Virus record (IMG/VR): IMGVR_UViG_3300044641_003190
Coordinates: 1-64,000 of that record
Source of the DNA: a virus
Strand: one strand, 5' to 3'
Length of the DNA stretch: 64,000 nucleotides
The stretch's first letter is position 1, and the number at the start of each line of letters is the position of its first letter. The notes beneath the pieces were generated by a model. That model did no database searches and was not told where the DNA came from. It saw only the letters and a list, made by a program, of their open reading frames with translations. Position numbers and translations under genes: made by a program. Shown in pieces: positions 21,015 through 30,262 of this stretch.

Positions 21015-23450
21015 ATGCCATTAACAAAGACAGCGGTTCTAACAGGACCTCAAAGAAGTAATTACCTAAATTTCTGGGGACATGGAAACACCCTACAGAT
21101 GAATGACGGTACAGAAATATTTCTGTTCGGAGGAAACGATACTGGTATCGATCAATTTGATTTCCCTCTTGCGTATAAGATCAATTTAGTAGCAAACGGT
21201 CTAGAGAATCAACCACTAGCTGTTTCTGAGATTACGGTGGCTGGTCACGGACAAATGACTCTCCCAGATGACTACTCTACTGGAATGATACCAATAACAA
21301 AAGACAACGAAGATAATATTTACTTTGCAACAATGAGTGGAACAACATCAACCGATTCCACAAGCAGCTGGATTAACATTTATAAGATCCACGCACCAGC
21401 AGTTGGATGGAGAAGATGGACAGATCAAACATCATCTTCACAGAACGTAAATTCATTTTATTCTGAAGATATACAAATAGCAGAAACTGCAGTAGTTACA
21501 AATATTGATAACAACCACGCAAACGTACGTCATGTACCAAATTATGGTGGAGAAGCTAAAGTATTTCAAAATGAAATAATTGTAGAAAAGCTAAATTCAT
21601 GGAGAAACTCTATGACATATACTAGCAATAGATATATACAAAATATCACATGGTTTAGATCAAATCACATAGGTGTTTGGTGCTTCAACGACAGAACAAA
21701 CTCTGCAGGAAACGAGTACTATACAGTACAAATTTTTGCGACAAAGAATCAAATGGCAGTTAAAGCAGATAGAATGTGGACAAAGGGTCAGTGGGTTTCA
21801 TCTACAATCCTTCAGTACTACTCATTTGCTGGATCAGCTACAACAATAGATGACTTCACTCAATTCGGAGCTGGAGAATATCAAGGAGCTTATGTTTGTG
21901 GGCAAACATATCAAAACTCATCTAACTCATATGTTGCTCACGTAGTAAATACATGGAGATTTATTCCAGAAACTGGAGTTCTAACTCCATACGGAACACC
22001 AATTGCTGTTGGAAACTCAAGTAATCAGTCAGGCAACCAACTTAGCAGTAGATTTCACAAAGGTTTCGGACACTTAATAACATACCTTGGAAGATATAAC
22101 TCAAACTTCTATATGGCTATCCTGGGTCCAGATTCAGACAGCGGCTCTGATACAAATATTCGTGCCTATATATTAGGAACAAATGGAACTTCTACACTGT
22201 TCAATCCAAAGGTTTTGGATACAGTTACCTACTTCGTACATGATACGCCAGGTAATAGAGCAGCACAATACAGAATGAGACAATCTAACGATGAGACAAA
22301 CACCAACGGTGGATACAGATGGGAAAGAACACTACAAAACTGGACAGATTCTGGAAAATTAAGATTCTGGCAGTGCGGTAATGACCATTACTGGAACACA
22401 TGGTACTTAGACATCGACTACACATTTGGAGCCACAAACTCAATGACATTTTCTACTAACGGAGTAAGATTTAACGATATTCCTCAGTATGGAACATGGA
22501 ACAGAGGAGTTGTAAGTACAATTAATAAGTATCCAACTAGAAGAGATACAAATATGTACGGTATAGTTAACCACGGAAGAATAGACGTTAATCCAGGATA
22601 TACATCTACAATAAGCACAGTCAACGAAGCTTATGTATTTATACCTTATGCCGCTGGGTCAAGAAATTCATGGTGGAACAAGTTAGTTTGTTACACATTG
22701 ACAGATGATGGAATAACAACAGCAGCAGTAGCAAATGCTTCTGCAGCCTTGATATCACCTACATCAACAGTAACTTCACTTCCAAAGGTTGGCGGAGTAA
22801 CACTAAGATTTACACCAAACATTAGAACTGGTGCAACTGGAGGTAGCGGAACATCCTACTATGGATGGCCAACAAACGTACGTGGATTTAGATTGTCAGC
22901 AAATGACGGTACTACAACCACTTACTATAATGGAACAACATTAGGGTCAACAGAAACTACAATTCCTTTCTACTTTAACGGTATCACTAGAAGGTCACAT
23001 GAAGAAGTTGTTGTAGACCTTCCAGGAACAGCCTTTACAGCAGGACTAACATACACATTTAAAATAGCATTTGTTACAATGGATGGGTCTGTAAGTGCAT
23101 ACTCATCAAGTAACTTAGCTACAATACTATTCACAGCCGCTCCTACAGCAAAAGACACTCCTACAGCAATAAGACTTGCTAGAGTGTTGACAGCTGGCAG
23201 CGCTGAAGCTCACATAGCAAGCGTAGATAACAAAGCTTTAGTTAACAGAATAAGTATTACTAATCCAACATCACAACAGGGTAAATTCTCTGTAAGAATT
23301 GGCGGATTCCCACTACTATCACCAACGGTTGTACCAGCTGGAGGAACTTTACACATTGATTCATCTCACATAGTTGATCAAGGTGACAAGATTCTTGTTT
23401 CTGGCCCAGTCGGTGGAAGCATTTACATCAGCGGAACGGAAGGTATCTAA
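21015..23450 (+). CDS. large structural tail protein, 811 aa
   Basis: A long beta-rich protein with many Trp, Tyr and Asn (FWGHGNTLQMNDGTEIFLFG, SWINIYKIHAPAVGWRRW), suggesting a beta-propeller or similar receptor-binding body. It ends in two beta modules (DTPTAIRLARVLTAGSAEAH, GPVGGSIYISGTEG). AAGGAG before the ATG. No catalytic motif is seen. Placement among fibre genes suggests a receptor-binding protein. Confidence 0.7.
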   Translation: MPLTKTAVLTGPQRSNYLNFWGHGNTLQMNDGTEIFLFGGNDTGIDQFDFPLAYKINLVANGLENQPLAVSEITVAGHGQMTLPDDYSTGMIPITKDNEDNIYFATMSGTTSTDSTSSWINIYKIHAPAVGWRRWTDQTSSSQNVNSFYSEDIQIAETAVVTNIDNNHANVRHVPNYGGEAKVFQNEIIVEKLNSWRNSMTYTSNRYIQNITWFRSNHIGVWCFNDRTNSAGNEYYTVQIFATKNQMAVKADRMWTKGQWVSSTILQYYSFAGSATTIDDFTQFGAGEYQGAYVCGQTYQNSSNSYVAHVVNTWRFIPETGVLTPYGTPIAVGNSSNQSGNQLSSRFHKGFGHLITYLGRYNSNFYMAILGPDSDSGSDTNIRAYILGTNGTSTLFNPKVLDTVTYFVHDTPGNRAAQYRMRQSNDETNTNGGYRWERTLQNWTDSGKLRFWQCGNDHYWNTWYLDIDYTFGATNSMTFSTNGVRFNDIPQYGTWNRGVVSTINKYPTRRDTNMYGIVNHGRIDVNPGYTSTISTVNEAYVFIPYAAGSRNSWWNKLVCYTLTDDGITTAAVANASAALISPTSTVTSLPKVGGVTLRFTPNIRTGATGGSGTSYYGWPTNVRGFRLSANDGTTTTYYNGTTLGSTETTIPFYFNGITRRSHEEVVVDLPGTAFTAGLTYTFKIAFVTMDGSVSAYSSSNLATILFTAAPTAKDTPTAIRLARVLTAGSAEAHIASVDNKALVNRISITNPTSQQGKFSVRIGGFPLLSPTVVPAGGTLHIDSSHIVDQGDKILVSGPVGGSIYISGTEGI

Positions 23451-23452
23451 TA

Positions 23453-24316
23453 ATGTCACTATCATATAACACAAATCAAGAACACCCACTAATGAGCATC
23501 TTGGGACAAAAACCAAAAGCCATTATTCTATCAAGCTCATCATGGATTGCACCAGCAGGTATCGACAAGGTATTTGTTGCAGTAATCGGTGGCGGTGGCG
23601 GTGGAGCAATGGGATTTACTGGCGCAGGATCAGGTGGCGGTGGTGGAGGAGCAGTTGTTCTCGGATACGTACACGTTGAGGCAGAAGAAACATATTTTGC
23701 TACAATTGGTAAAGGCGGAATGCCTGGTTACCAATCTACCACACAAGCACACGGTAAAGTCGGAGGAATTACTAAATTTAATAACATCATTGCATATGGT
23801 GGATTAGGTGGAAGACAAGGTGCTGGTACATCAACAACAGCTGGAATGGGATCTGGCGGAAACGGCGGTCTCGGACAAGGATGGGTATTTTACGATAAAG
23901 CAACACTAGGAACTATTGAAGCAACTGATGGTCAATTTAACCTAGGAGTCGATCCAGGAACATCATCAATGCTATATCGTGGATCCATGAGAAATGGATA
24001 TCCAGGAATTAGCGGAACAAACTCAGGCGGTGGGGGATCAGGAACTGGTATTTCAGAATTCCAGCAAAATGTTGGACAAAACCCTAGAGGTGGAGCTGGT
24101 ATTACAGGTGGAGGACAAGGCGCACTATTTAACGGAGTATTTTATTCTGCAGGTATGGGTGGAGCTGGATTCCTAGGACAAGGTCAAGAACCACATGGAG
24201 AGTATTTCTACTTCGGAGGTGCAGGTGGACTCGGCGGTGGCGGTGGTGGAGCAGGTGGACCAACAAACTTCCCAGGCGGAGAAGGCGGCGACGGCGCAGT
24301 CGTAATTTGGTACTAA
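23453..24316 (+). CDS. glycine-rich adhesin-like fibre tip, 287 aa
   Basis: Residues about 25-287 are a glycine-rich domain with GGGGGG runs alternating with short strands (KVFVAVIGGGGGGAMGFTG, GGGGSGTGISEFQ, GLGGGGGGAGGP). This is the layout of polyglycine-sandwich tips such as T-even gp38-like adhesins. It starts 3 bases after the previous gene. Confidence 0.75.
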   Translation: MSLSYNTNQEHPLMSILGQKPKAIILSSSSWIAPAGIDKVFVAVIGGGGGGAMGFTGAGSGGGGGGAVVLGYVHVEAEETYFATIGKGGMPGYQSTTQAHGKVGGITKFNNIIAYGGLGGRQGAGTSTTAGMGSGGNGGLGQGWVFYDKATLGTIEATDGQFNLGVDPGTSSMLYRGSMRNGYPGISGTNSGGGGSGTGISEFQQNVGQNPRGGAGITGGGQGALFNGVFYSAGMGGAGFLGQGQEPHGEYFYFGGAGGLGGGGGGAGGPTNFPGGEGGDGAVVIWY

Positions 24317-24327
24317 GGAGAATATAA

Positions 24328-24537
24328 ATGAGCAAATTACTAAAAACAATAATTAATGGAGCAGCAGTTTATACTGTTGCAACAGAGTATGAAGTAGAAA
24401 ACTTTGATTCTATCATAAGTTTAGAAGAGGTAGAACTTGTAGACTCAACCCCAGAATTGGAAGCTCTTGTATCAAGAGTAGAGGATACTGAATTGGGACC
24501 AATAACTTCTGACCCAGGCGCAGAAGAAGAAGCGTAA
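24328..24537 (+). CDS. hypothetical acidic protein, 69 aa
   Basis: AAGGAG before the ATG. A short beta part (IINGAAVYTVATEYEVENF), then a very acidic C-terminal half. Last gene before the terminator at 24556. Perhaps a fibre chaperone; function unknown. Confidence 0.65.
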   Translation: MSKLLKTIINGAAVYTVATEYEVENFDSIISLEEVELVDSTPELEALVSRVEDTELGPITSDPGAEEEA

Positions 24538-24555
24538 TAATTAATAAATAAATTT

Positions 24556-24583
24556 AAAGGCCAGTCGAAAGACTGGCTTTTTT
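24556..24583 (+). terminator. intrinsic terminator
   Basis: Stem GGCCAGTC/GACTGGCT with GAAA loop and a run of six T on the plus strand (A-run on the other side, so it may act both ways). It separates rightward and leftward genes. Confidence 0.85.
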
Positions 24584-24584
24584 A

Positions 24585-25553
24585 TTATAATTCTTTATCT
24601 AGGGTTAACCAAGATTGTATAAATTTATCTAAAGAATACTTTTCATTCATAAGTTCTGACTGATTTCCTGGGTTATAATTACCAGATCTTATCAGGCTTA
24701 TTGACTTAGATAGATTTTCCGTAAGTATGTCTTGATGCTTTTTATAATCATCTTCATAGTCGTATGATATTCCTATACCAGAGCCTATTTCTTCAAGGGC
24801 ACCTAATTTAGGATATATTGTCACCATATTGGCAGAAATAGCTTCTACAAGAGAGATACAAAAAGTTTCTTTGTAGATTGATGGGTAAGCAAAAATATGT
24901 GACTCCTTTAGAAGAGTTAATACCTCACGCTTAGATACCCTTCCATGATACTTTATGCCAGGATGATTGATATTTGAAGCATTTCCATGTTCATCAAATA
25001 AGCCAGGAACTCCATTACCAAGTATATTAAGTGTTATATTTTTATCACCTAGCTCAACAATTGAGTTCAACAATATTGTTAAACCTCTTTCTCCCCCTGA
25101 AGTCCATAAGAGCTTAACATTGTCTACATCATTAAACTTTTCCAGATCCTTTTCAACTGGGTCAAAAGTGTTGTGTATTACATGGACTAGGTTCTCATCG
25201 ATCCCTATTTCCTTTATTATTTCATTTTTATGCCATTCAGAAACTGCAATTATTTTCTTTACCTTTTTAATAAATTTATGTGACCTCATTAGAGTTAGGG
25301 TCTCGTAGCTAAATTGGGATGGTAGGTTATGTACCCACATGATAATTTCTTTATCCTCATTATCAACATATTCCTGTAAAAGATTATTTCTACAACCAGG
25401 GACTATTACACAGTTATACTTTTTTATATTATTCATTTTATCTAAAACATGGTTATGGAACTTTAAACCCATTCTTTCTGTTCCGCCATTTAATATAGGG
25501 TTATACTCGAATATATCTGGTACCTCATTTATCATCTTTGGCTGACTCCTCAT
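24585..25553 (-). CDS. GT-B (GT4-type) glycosyltransferase, 322 aa
   Basis: The second half carries LLWTSGGERGLTILLNSI, NILGNGVPG and FAYPSIYKETFCISLVEAIS, the donor-binding Glu region of GT4 enzymes. The first half has VIVPGCRNN and VHNLPSQ. It would act in the cytoplasm. It lies in a leftward three-gene island inside the fibre array, which suggests that fibres are its target (inference). ATG at 25553 lies inside the end of the Lys-rich gene. Confidence 0.85.
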   Translation of the reverse strand: MRSQPKMINEVPDIFEYNPILNGGTERMGLKFHNHVLDKMNNIKKYNCVIVPGCRNNLLQEYVDNEDKEIIMWVHNLPSQFSYETLTLMRSHKFIKKVKKIIAVSEWHKNEIIKEIGIDENLVHVIHNTFDPVEKDLEKFNDVDNVKLLWTSGGERGLTILLNSIVELGDKNITLNILGNGVPGLFDEHGNASNINHPGIKYHGRVSKREVLTLLKESHIFAYPSIYKETFCISLVEAISANMVTIYPKLGALEEIGSGIGISYDYEDDYKKHQDILTENLSKSISLIRSGNYNPGNQSELMNEKYSLDKFIQSWLTLDKEL

Positions 25554-25746
25554 TATTATTGTTATTGTTATCTAGATTCATCTGCTTTACATATTTTTCA
25601 AGCATGTTCGCAGCTCTCTGGGATTGTCTTTTTTTACTAGAAGGCTTGGTAGAAAAATGAGAGTTGCTAGACTTTTTCTTTCTTTTCTTATTTTTATCGC
25701 TTCTTTTAGAAGCCCTAATAGATTTATTTTTATTATTTTTTTTCAT
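25525..25746 (-). CDS. Lys/Ser/Asn-rich low-complexity protein, 73 aa
   Basis: Very basic (KKNNKNKSIRASKRSDKNKK) with a short helix (RAANMLEKYVKQMNL) and an Asn/acidic tail. ATG at 25746 overlaps the stop of the glycosyltransferase gene before (TAATG), and its end overlaps the next gene. The coupling supports a real gene. It may bind nucleic acid or link to the two transferases. Function unknown. Confidence 0.55.
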   Translation of the reverse strand: MKKNNKNKSIRASKRSDKNKKRKKKSSNSHFSTKPSSKKRQSQRAANMLEKYVKQMNLDNNNNNNEESAKDDK

Positions 25747-26420
25747 TATGGTCTCGCAATCTCAAATCCAACTGATTTGTGGTGTTTAACTATTACTGAG
25801 GAATCCATCCATATTTCAAACCCAGCATCATTTATCTTAGAGCAAAATCCTATATCCTCTGAACCATTTCTTCTATCAAAATAGTTGCCATCTTTATCTA
25901 AAAACTTTATGTATGGATTCCAAAACCATGGCTTTTCTAGTTTTTCTACTATTCCAGACTTCAAGCACATAAACCCCATGCCAGATGCCCAGATTTTTTG
26001 CATAGACCCACCACATTCATAAATCTCTTCTGGAGACATCAAGGTATAGTCTACTTCCCTATCCTTAATAATAGCAGCCTTATTCTTAAATACTACTGGG
26101 TATACCCCAGTTGTTACATCTTTTTCGGAGTTTAATATTTTTATAAAATCTTTTACTTCCCAGCTTATATCAGAGTCTATCCAAAATATCTTATCGTAGG
26201 TATATTCACCATTTCCTGGGAATGAAGAATCAACCAAACCATCATTAAGAGTTAGCTCTCTCGCCACAGAAACTATAGAGGAGTAGTTGTTTAAAAACTT
26301 CCACTTTATGTTATTTGAAGACAAGAAAGAAGTAGTCTGTAGTATGCTGTGAATATATTGGACGTCAAAAGACATTCCTGGTGTAGCAATTAAAACATCA
26401 TAATGAGGTTTTGAAGACAT
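25746..26420 (-). CDS. GT-A type glycosyltransferase, 224 aa
   Basis: Paralogue of the gene at 2590: YDVLIATPG start, SVARELTLNDG, KIFWIDSDISWE (DxD), a GMGFMCLKSG strand and SEDIGFCSKIND. These are the core family 2-like motifs. First gene of the leftward island, with GAAAGG before the ATG and a consensus promoter. Confidence 0.82.
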   Translation of the reverse strand: MSSKPHYDVLIATPGMSFDVQYIHSILQTTSFLSSNNIKWKFLNNYSSIVSVARELTLNDGLVDSSFPGNGEYTYDKIFWIDSDISWEVKDFIKILNSEKDVTTGVYPVVFKNKAAIIKDREVDYTLMSPEEIYECGGSMQKIWASGMGFMCLKSGIVEKLEKPWFWNPYIKFLDKDGNYFDRRNGSEDIGFCSKINDAGFEIWMDSSVIVKHHKSVGFEIARP

Positions 26421-26439
26421 TATGGCCTTTCGTCTAGTC

Positions 26440-26453
26440 TATAGGTACCTATA
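26440..26453. promoter_or_regulatory. 14-bp perfect palindrome in the leftward leader
   Basis: TATAGGTACCTATA lies between the leftward promoter (26467-26495) and the glycosyltransferase start. Possible operator or small RNA hairpin. Confidence 0.4.
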
Positions 26454-26466
26454 TCTTTATATATCT

Positions 26467-26495
26467 AGTATACCTATGTTGTTATTGCCTGTCAA
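26467..26495 (-). promoter_or_regulatory. consensus leftward promoter of the glycosyltransferase island
   Basis: Minus strand TTGACA (26495-26490), 17 bases, TATACT (26472-26467). It overlaps the rightward promoter at their -35 boxes. Confidence 0.75.
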
Positions 26496-26513
26496 TCTAA
26501 TTTGGGGTATAAT
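26485..26513 (+). promoter_or_regulatory. rightward promoter for 26532
   Basis: TTGCCT (26485-26490), 17 bases, TATAAT (26508-26513), then TTTAGGAG and the ATG. Its -35 shares base 26490 with the leftward promoter, so the two should compete for polymerase. Confidence 0.65.
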
Positions 26514-26531
26514 TGAGGTTTAGGAGAATAC

Positions 26532-28091
26532 ATGCCAAATACCAGTAAAGGGTTTCCATACCCAGTAGCAATAGATGATCCAAATATCCCAGCAGATATA
26601 CAGGCACTTGCACAGGCAATCGATACCCAGCTAAATAACTATTCACAGACAACACATACCCATACTGGGGTATATGCTACATCAGCACATAATCATGATG
26701 GCACATATTCTTTATCAGCACATGTGCACTCAAACTATTTAACATCTGCAGACCTAACTGGATATTCTCAAACAACGCATAACCATGACTCATCATATGC
26801 CACAACTGGGCACACCCACTCAACATTTATATCAACATCACTAATTAGTTCTACAAAAGGCTCCATGCCCGTTGGGACTGGAACTGGTGTTTCTACAATA
26901 ACTCCAGGAGCAAATGATTACGCTTTGTTATCAGATAGCAGCACCGCCACAGGATTAAAGTGGGCATCTCTTGCAGCCGTTGGAACAGTAATACCTAATA
27001 CATTTTCTAGCATAGCGGTTTCTGGACAGACTACAGTTTCTGCAGATCAACAGGCAGATACCCTGACATTAACTGCTGGCTCTAACATATCATTAACCAC
27101 AAACAATACTACAAATACGGTAACTATTACTGGAAGTAATTCTGGAGTAACAACACACGAAGCGGCAGCAGATCCACACCCACAATATTTAACAACAGCA
27201 GAGGCAAGCTCTGTGTATGAACAAATTGGAGCGGCATCACTAGCACAAACTGCAGCGGCAGCATATACAGATACAGCAATATCAAACTTAGTTAACTCAG
27301 CACCAACAACACTAAATACATTAAAGGAATTATCTGATGCTTTAGGAGGGGACGCTGCTTTTGCAACAACTGTAACAAATTCTATTGCAGCTAAGGCACC
27401 AATAGCATCTCCAACGTTTACTGGAACGGTAGCTGGTATTACCAAATCAATGGTAGGACTTGGAAATGTAGATAATACTACAGACGCCCTTAAACCAATT
27501 TCAACTGCTACCCAGACAGCACTTGATACCAAGCTTTCGTCTTCAACAGCTTCAACAACATATGCTCCAATTGCCTCACCTACTTTTACAGGGACAGTAT
27601 CTGGTATTACAAAATCTATGGTTGGGTTATCAAACGTTGACGATACTACCGATGCCAATAAGCCAATTTCAACCGCAACACAAACAGCATTAGATGCAAA
27701 AGCACCTCTGGCAAGCCCCACATTTACTGGTACGGTATCAGCCTCTACTGTATCTGTTAGTGGAAATTTAATATCACATATAACAATCAATCCACAAACA
27801 GCATCATATATTCTAGACATATCTGATGATGGAAAGATAGTTGAAATGTCTGTTTCAGCAGGAAATACAGTTACTATTCCACCTTCTAGCTCTCAAAATT
27901 TTACAGTTGGATCACAGATTATAATAGTACAATCTGGAACTGGTAAAACAACAATACAGCAGGGCTCTGGAGTAACAATAAATTCAAGAGGTAATGTAGC
28001 AACAGCTCCAGAACTTGCAGGACAATGGGCATCATGCGTTTTAATATACCGTGGTTCCAATAGTTGGCTAGTTACTGGAGACATTGCATGA
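26532..28091 (+). CDS. tail fibre with His-rich and repeated fibre motifs, 519 aa
   Basis: Residues about 33-95 hold repeated THTH, HNHD, HVHS, THNH, HTHS motifs, as in metal-centred fibre tips with HxH sites. Later come the fibre word LNTLKELSDALGGDAAFATT and three copies of an ASPTFTGTVSGITKSMVGL unit followed by NVDNTTDAxKPISTATQTAL, a repeat common in T-even-like fibres. The C-terminal domain (VTIPPSSSQNFTVGSQIIIV) is a beta tip. Confidence 0.82.
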   Translation: MPNTSKGFPYPVAIDDPNIPADIQALAQAIDTQLNNYSQTTHTHTGVYATSAHNHDGTYSLSAHVHSNYLTSADLTGYSQTTHNHDSSYATTGHTHSTFISTSLISSTKGSMPVGTGTGVSTITPGANDYALLSDSSTATGLKWASLAAVGTVIPNTFSSIAVSGQTTVSADQQADTLTLTAGSNISLTTNNTTNTVTITGSNSGVTTHEAAADPHPQYLTTAEASSVYEQIGAASLAQTAAAAYTDTAISNLVNSAPTTLNTLKELSDALGGDAAFATTVTNSIAAKAPIASPTFTGTVAGITKSMVGLGNVDNTTDALKPISTATQTALDTKLSSSTASTTYAPIASPTFTGTVSGITKSMVGLSNVDDTTDANKPISTATQTALDAKAPLASPTFTGTVSASTVSVSGNLISHITINPQTASYILDISDDGKIVEMSVSAGNTVTIPPSSSQNFTVGSQIIIVQSGTGKTTIQQGSGVTINSRGNVATAPELAGQWASCVLIYRGSNSWLVTGDIA

Positions 28092-29680
28092 AGCCAGCCT
28101 TACTAGGAGCATTATCTAAAAAACACGGAGTTGCAATTCTAGCAACTGGTGAAAATATATTAACAACATACAATGGTTATGTTTATCACACTTTTACATC
28201 TTCTGGAACACTAGCAGTTGCAGCACCAGTCACAGCAGAAGTTTTAACAATTAGCGGTGGTGGAGCTGGTGGAATGCACCACTCAACACTATACAATACA
28301 TATGGCGGTGGAGCAGGGGGAGTTATTTATACTTCATCTACATCACTTACACCAGGAAACTATATTGTTACTGTTGGTAGCGGAGGCTCAACATCATATA
28401 CAACAGTTGGCGTAAGAGGTGGTAATGGCACTGGATCTACGTTTGGTTCATTGGGTGGCCCAATTGGTGGTGGCGGTGGTGGTTCAAGTAGCGGGTTAAG
28501 CGCATACGGTGGTACTAATTCTCAAGATGGTTCAACTGGACAAAATGGTGGCTCTGGTGGTGGAGGTTCTCCTGCTGGCTCAGCAACAATAGGTGGTCAG
28601 GGTAATAACGGAGGACTTGGTGGTGGAGGTGGAGCAGGATCTTCAGCAACATCAACTTCTCCTGGAAATGGAACAACATTATATGCAGACTGGGCATTAG
28701 CAAGTCAAAGAGGAGTCAATTCATTTTTTGCATCTGGTGGAGGATCATCTGATTACATAACAGTGACTGGCGGAGGTGGTTCTGGTGGTGGACCTGCACC
28801 ATGGGGAGGTGCTGGAGTTGCTGGATCAATTAATACAGGTTCTGGTGGCGGAGGAAGCGGAAAAAACCAAGATCAATACATAGGTGCTGGCCAGGGTGGA
28901 TCTGGAATAGTTATAGTTAGATATCCTGGATCAAATCCAAATGCTACTGTAGTAACTGCACCATCTGGAATTCCTACAAATACTTCTATACCAACAATAA
29001 GTGGAAGCGCATCAAGTGGATCAACTTTATCTAAATCATCTGATGGTTCATGGACTGGATCACCAACTTCGTTTGAATATAAATGGCAATACTCAAATGA
29101 TGGAACATATTGGGGAGACAGAAATTCATGGGGATCATATTCAGATCGTACAATAGCAGCAAATAGCGTACAGTATTACCCTTGGCAATATTTTACAATG
29201 TATCCAAATAGAACATCATCATCTAACTCATTTCCACAATTTATGCAGGGCTCATCAGATCAAGGTTTGTACTACAGACTTGCAGTAAGAGCTATAAATT
29301 CTAACGGAACATCTGAGCCAGCATATTCATCATCGATAGGTCAAATACCATCAATTCCAATTTACACAGGAGGATCTTCTTGGGTAGGATCACTATCCTC
29401 TGGTTCAACAGGCTACGCCTCATTTGCAGGATGGTCAACCAGTTCACCTCAATGGATATTCCAATATTTTTATTCACCAACACCAACAGGATCACAAACC
29501 TTTACTCAAATTGGTGCTACCGATGCAAGTGGTAACACTTTGCCAGGCTGGACAAATGGAAGAAATTATACTATTCCATCAGCAGCTAGATTTAATTATT
29601 TAGGTGTAGTACTATTTCCAATAGGTGGTAGTGTTTCTGGTGGTTCTGGTCCAAGAATAAATTTGGGGTACGTACCATGA
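28088..29680 (+). CDS. glycine-rich fibre/adhesin, 530 aa
   Basis: Begins with MKPALLGALSKKHGVAIL, then a glycine-rich domain (about residues 45-270) with GGGGGGSSSG and GGGGGAGSS runs like a polyglycine sandwich. A beta-sandwich part follows (TPTISGSASSGSTLSKSSDG and a WKQYSNDG-type segment). The start at 28088 overlaps the previous stop (ATGA). Confidence 0.78.
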   Translation: MKPALLGALSKKHGVAILATGENILTTYNGYVYHTFTSSGTLAVAAPVTAEVLTISGGGAGGMHHSTLYNTYGGGAGGVIYTSSTSLTPGNYIVTVGSGGSTSYTTVGVRGGNGTGSTFGSLGGPIGGGGGGSSSGLSAYGGTNSQDGSTGQNGGSGGGGSPAGSATIGGQGNNGGLGGGGGAGSSATSTSPGNGTTLYADWALASQRGVNSFFASGGGSSDYITVTGGGGSGGGPAPWGGAGVAGSINTGSGGGGSGKNQDQYIGAGQGGSGIVIVRYPGSNPNATVVTAPSGIPTNTSIPTISGSASSGSTLSKSSDGSWTGSPTSFEYKWQYSNDGTYWGDRNSWGSYSDRTIAANSVQYYPWQYFTMYPNRTSSSNSFPQFMQGSSDQGLYYRLAVRAINSNGTSEPAYSSSIGQIPSIPIYTGGSSWVGSLSSGSTGYASFAGWSTSSPQWIFQYFYSPTPTGSQTFTQIGATDASGNTLPGWTNGRNYTIPSAARFNYLGVVLFPIGGSVSGGSGPRINLGYVP

Positions 29681-29880
29681 TAGACAAAGAAGTAACTGAA
29701 ATTAAATATTCAAGTTTATTGGAGGACAGAGAAAATATGTCCATTTGGGTTTCTGAATCCGAAGGAAGACTATGGGTTGAAATTATTGATGGTCAACTTT
29801 CTGCTATAAGATATAATGAAAACGGATCTATATTAATAAAAAATAACGATGAGGATGACTGGAGGGTAGAAAATGTCTAG
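29677..29880 (+). CDS. hypothetical protein, 67 aa
   Basis: Small acidic beta-rich protein (SIWVSESEGRLWVEIIDGQL). Overlaps neighbours by a few bases. Perhaps a fibre assembly helper; function unknown. Confidence 0.6.
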   Translation: MIDKEVTEIKYSSLLEDRENMSIWVSESEGRLWVEIIDGQLSAIRYNENGSILIKNNDEDDWRVENV

Positions 29881-30262
29881 TTGGGCAGAGATTGATAATA
29901 ACAATGTTGTTCTTAGAGTGCTTGTAGGAAATGACAATCTACCAAATGAAGGTTACGACTGGTTTGTAGAAAACCTAGGAGGTACATGGATTAAGGCTTC
30001 ATATAATACATTTAGAGGAGAACATAGACTGGGTGGAGTACCACTTAGAAAAAACTTTCCATCACCAGGGTATTTGTATATTGAAAATATAGATGCATTT
30101 GTTTTGCCAAAGCCTTATAACTCATGGAGTTTAAATGAAGATACTGGCTCATGGGAATCACCAGTTCCACTTCCTGATGATGGTGGGGCATACATGTGGA
30201 ATGAAGAATTACAAAATTGGGAATTAGAAGATATACAGTATGGAGAAGAAGATGGGCTATAG
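29873..30262 (+). CDS. tail fibre accessory protein, 129 aa
   Basis: MSSWAEIDNNNVVLRVLVG, GGTWIKASYNTFR, then FVLPKPYNSWSLNEDTGSWE and WNEELQNWE match, from memory, a small protein family often found next to fibre genes of aquatic phages. It may help fibre assembly. Confidence 0.65.
   Translation: MSSWAEIDNNNVVLRVLVGNDNLPNEGYDWFVENLGGTWIKASYNTFRGEHRLGGVPLRKNFPSPGYLYIENIDAFVLPKPYNSWSLNEDTGSWESPVPLPDDGGAYMWNEELQNWELEDIQYGEEDGL

Noticed and set aside
27047-27820. 257-aa minus-strand frame in the fibre at 26532
   Set aside because: Its Val/Ala-rich sequence mirrors the repetitive ACA/GTA codons of the plus-strand fibre repeats; no start signal.
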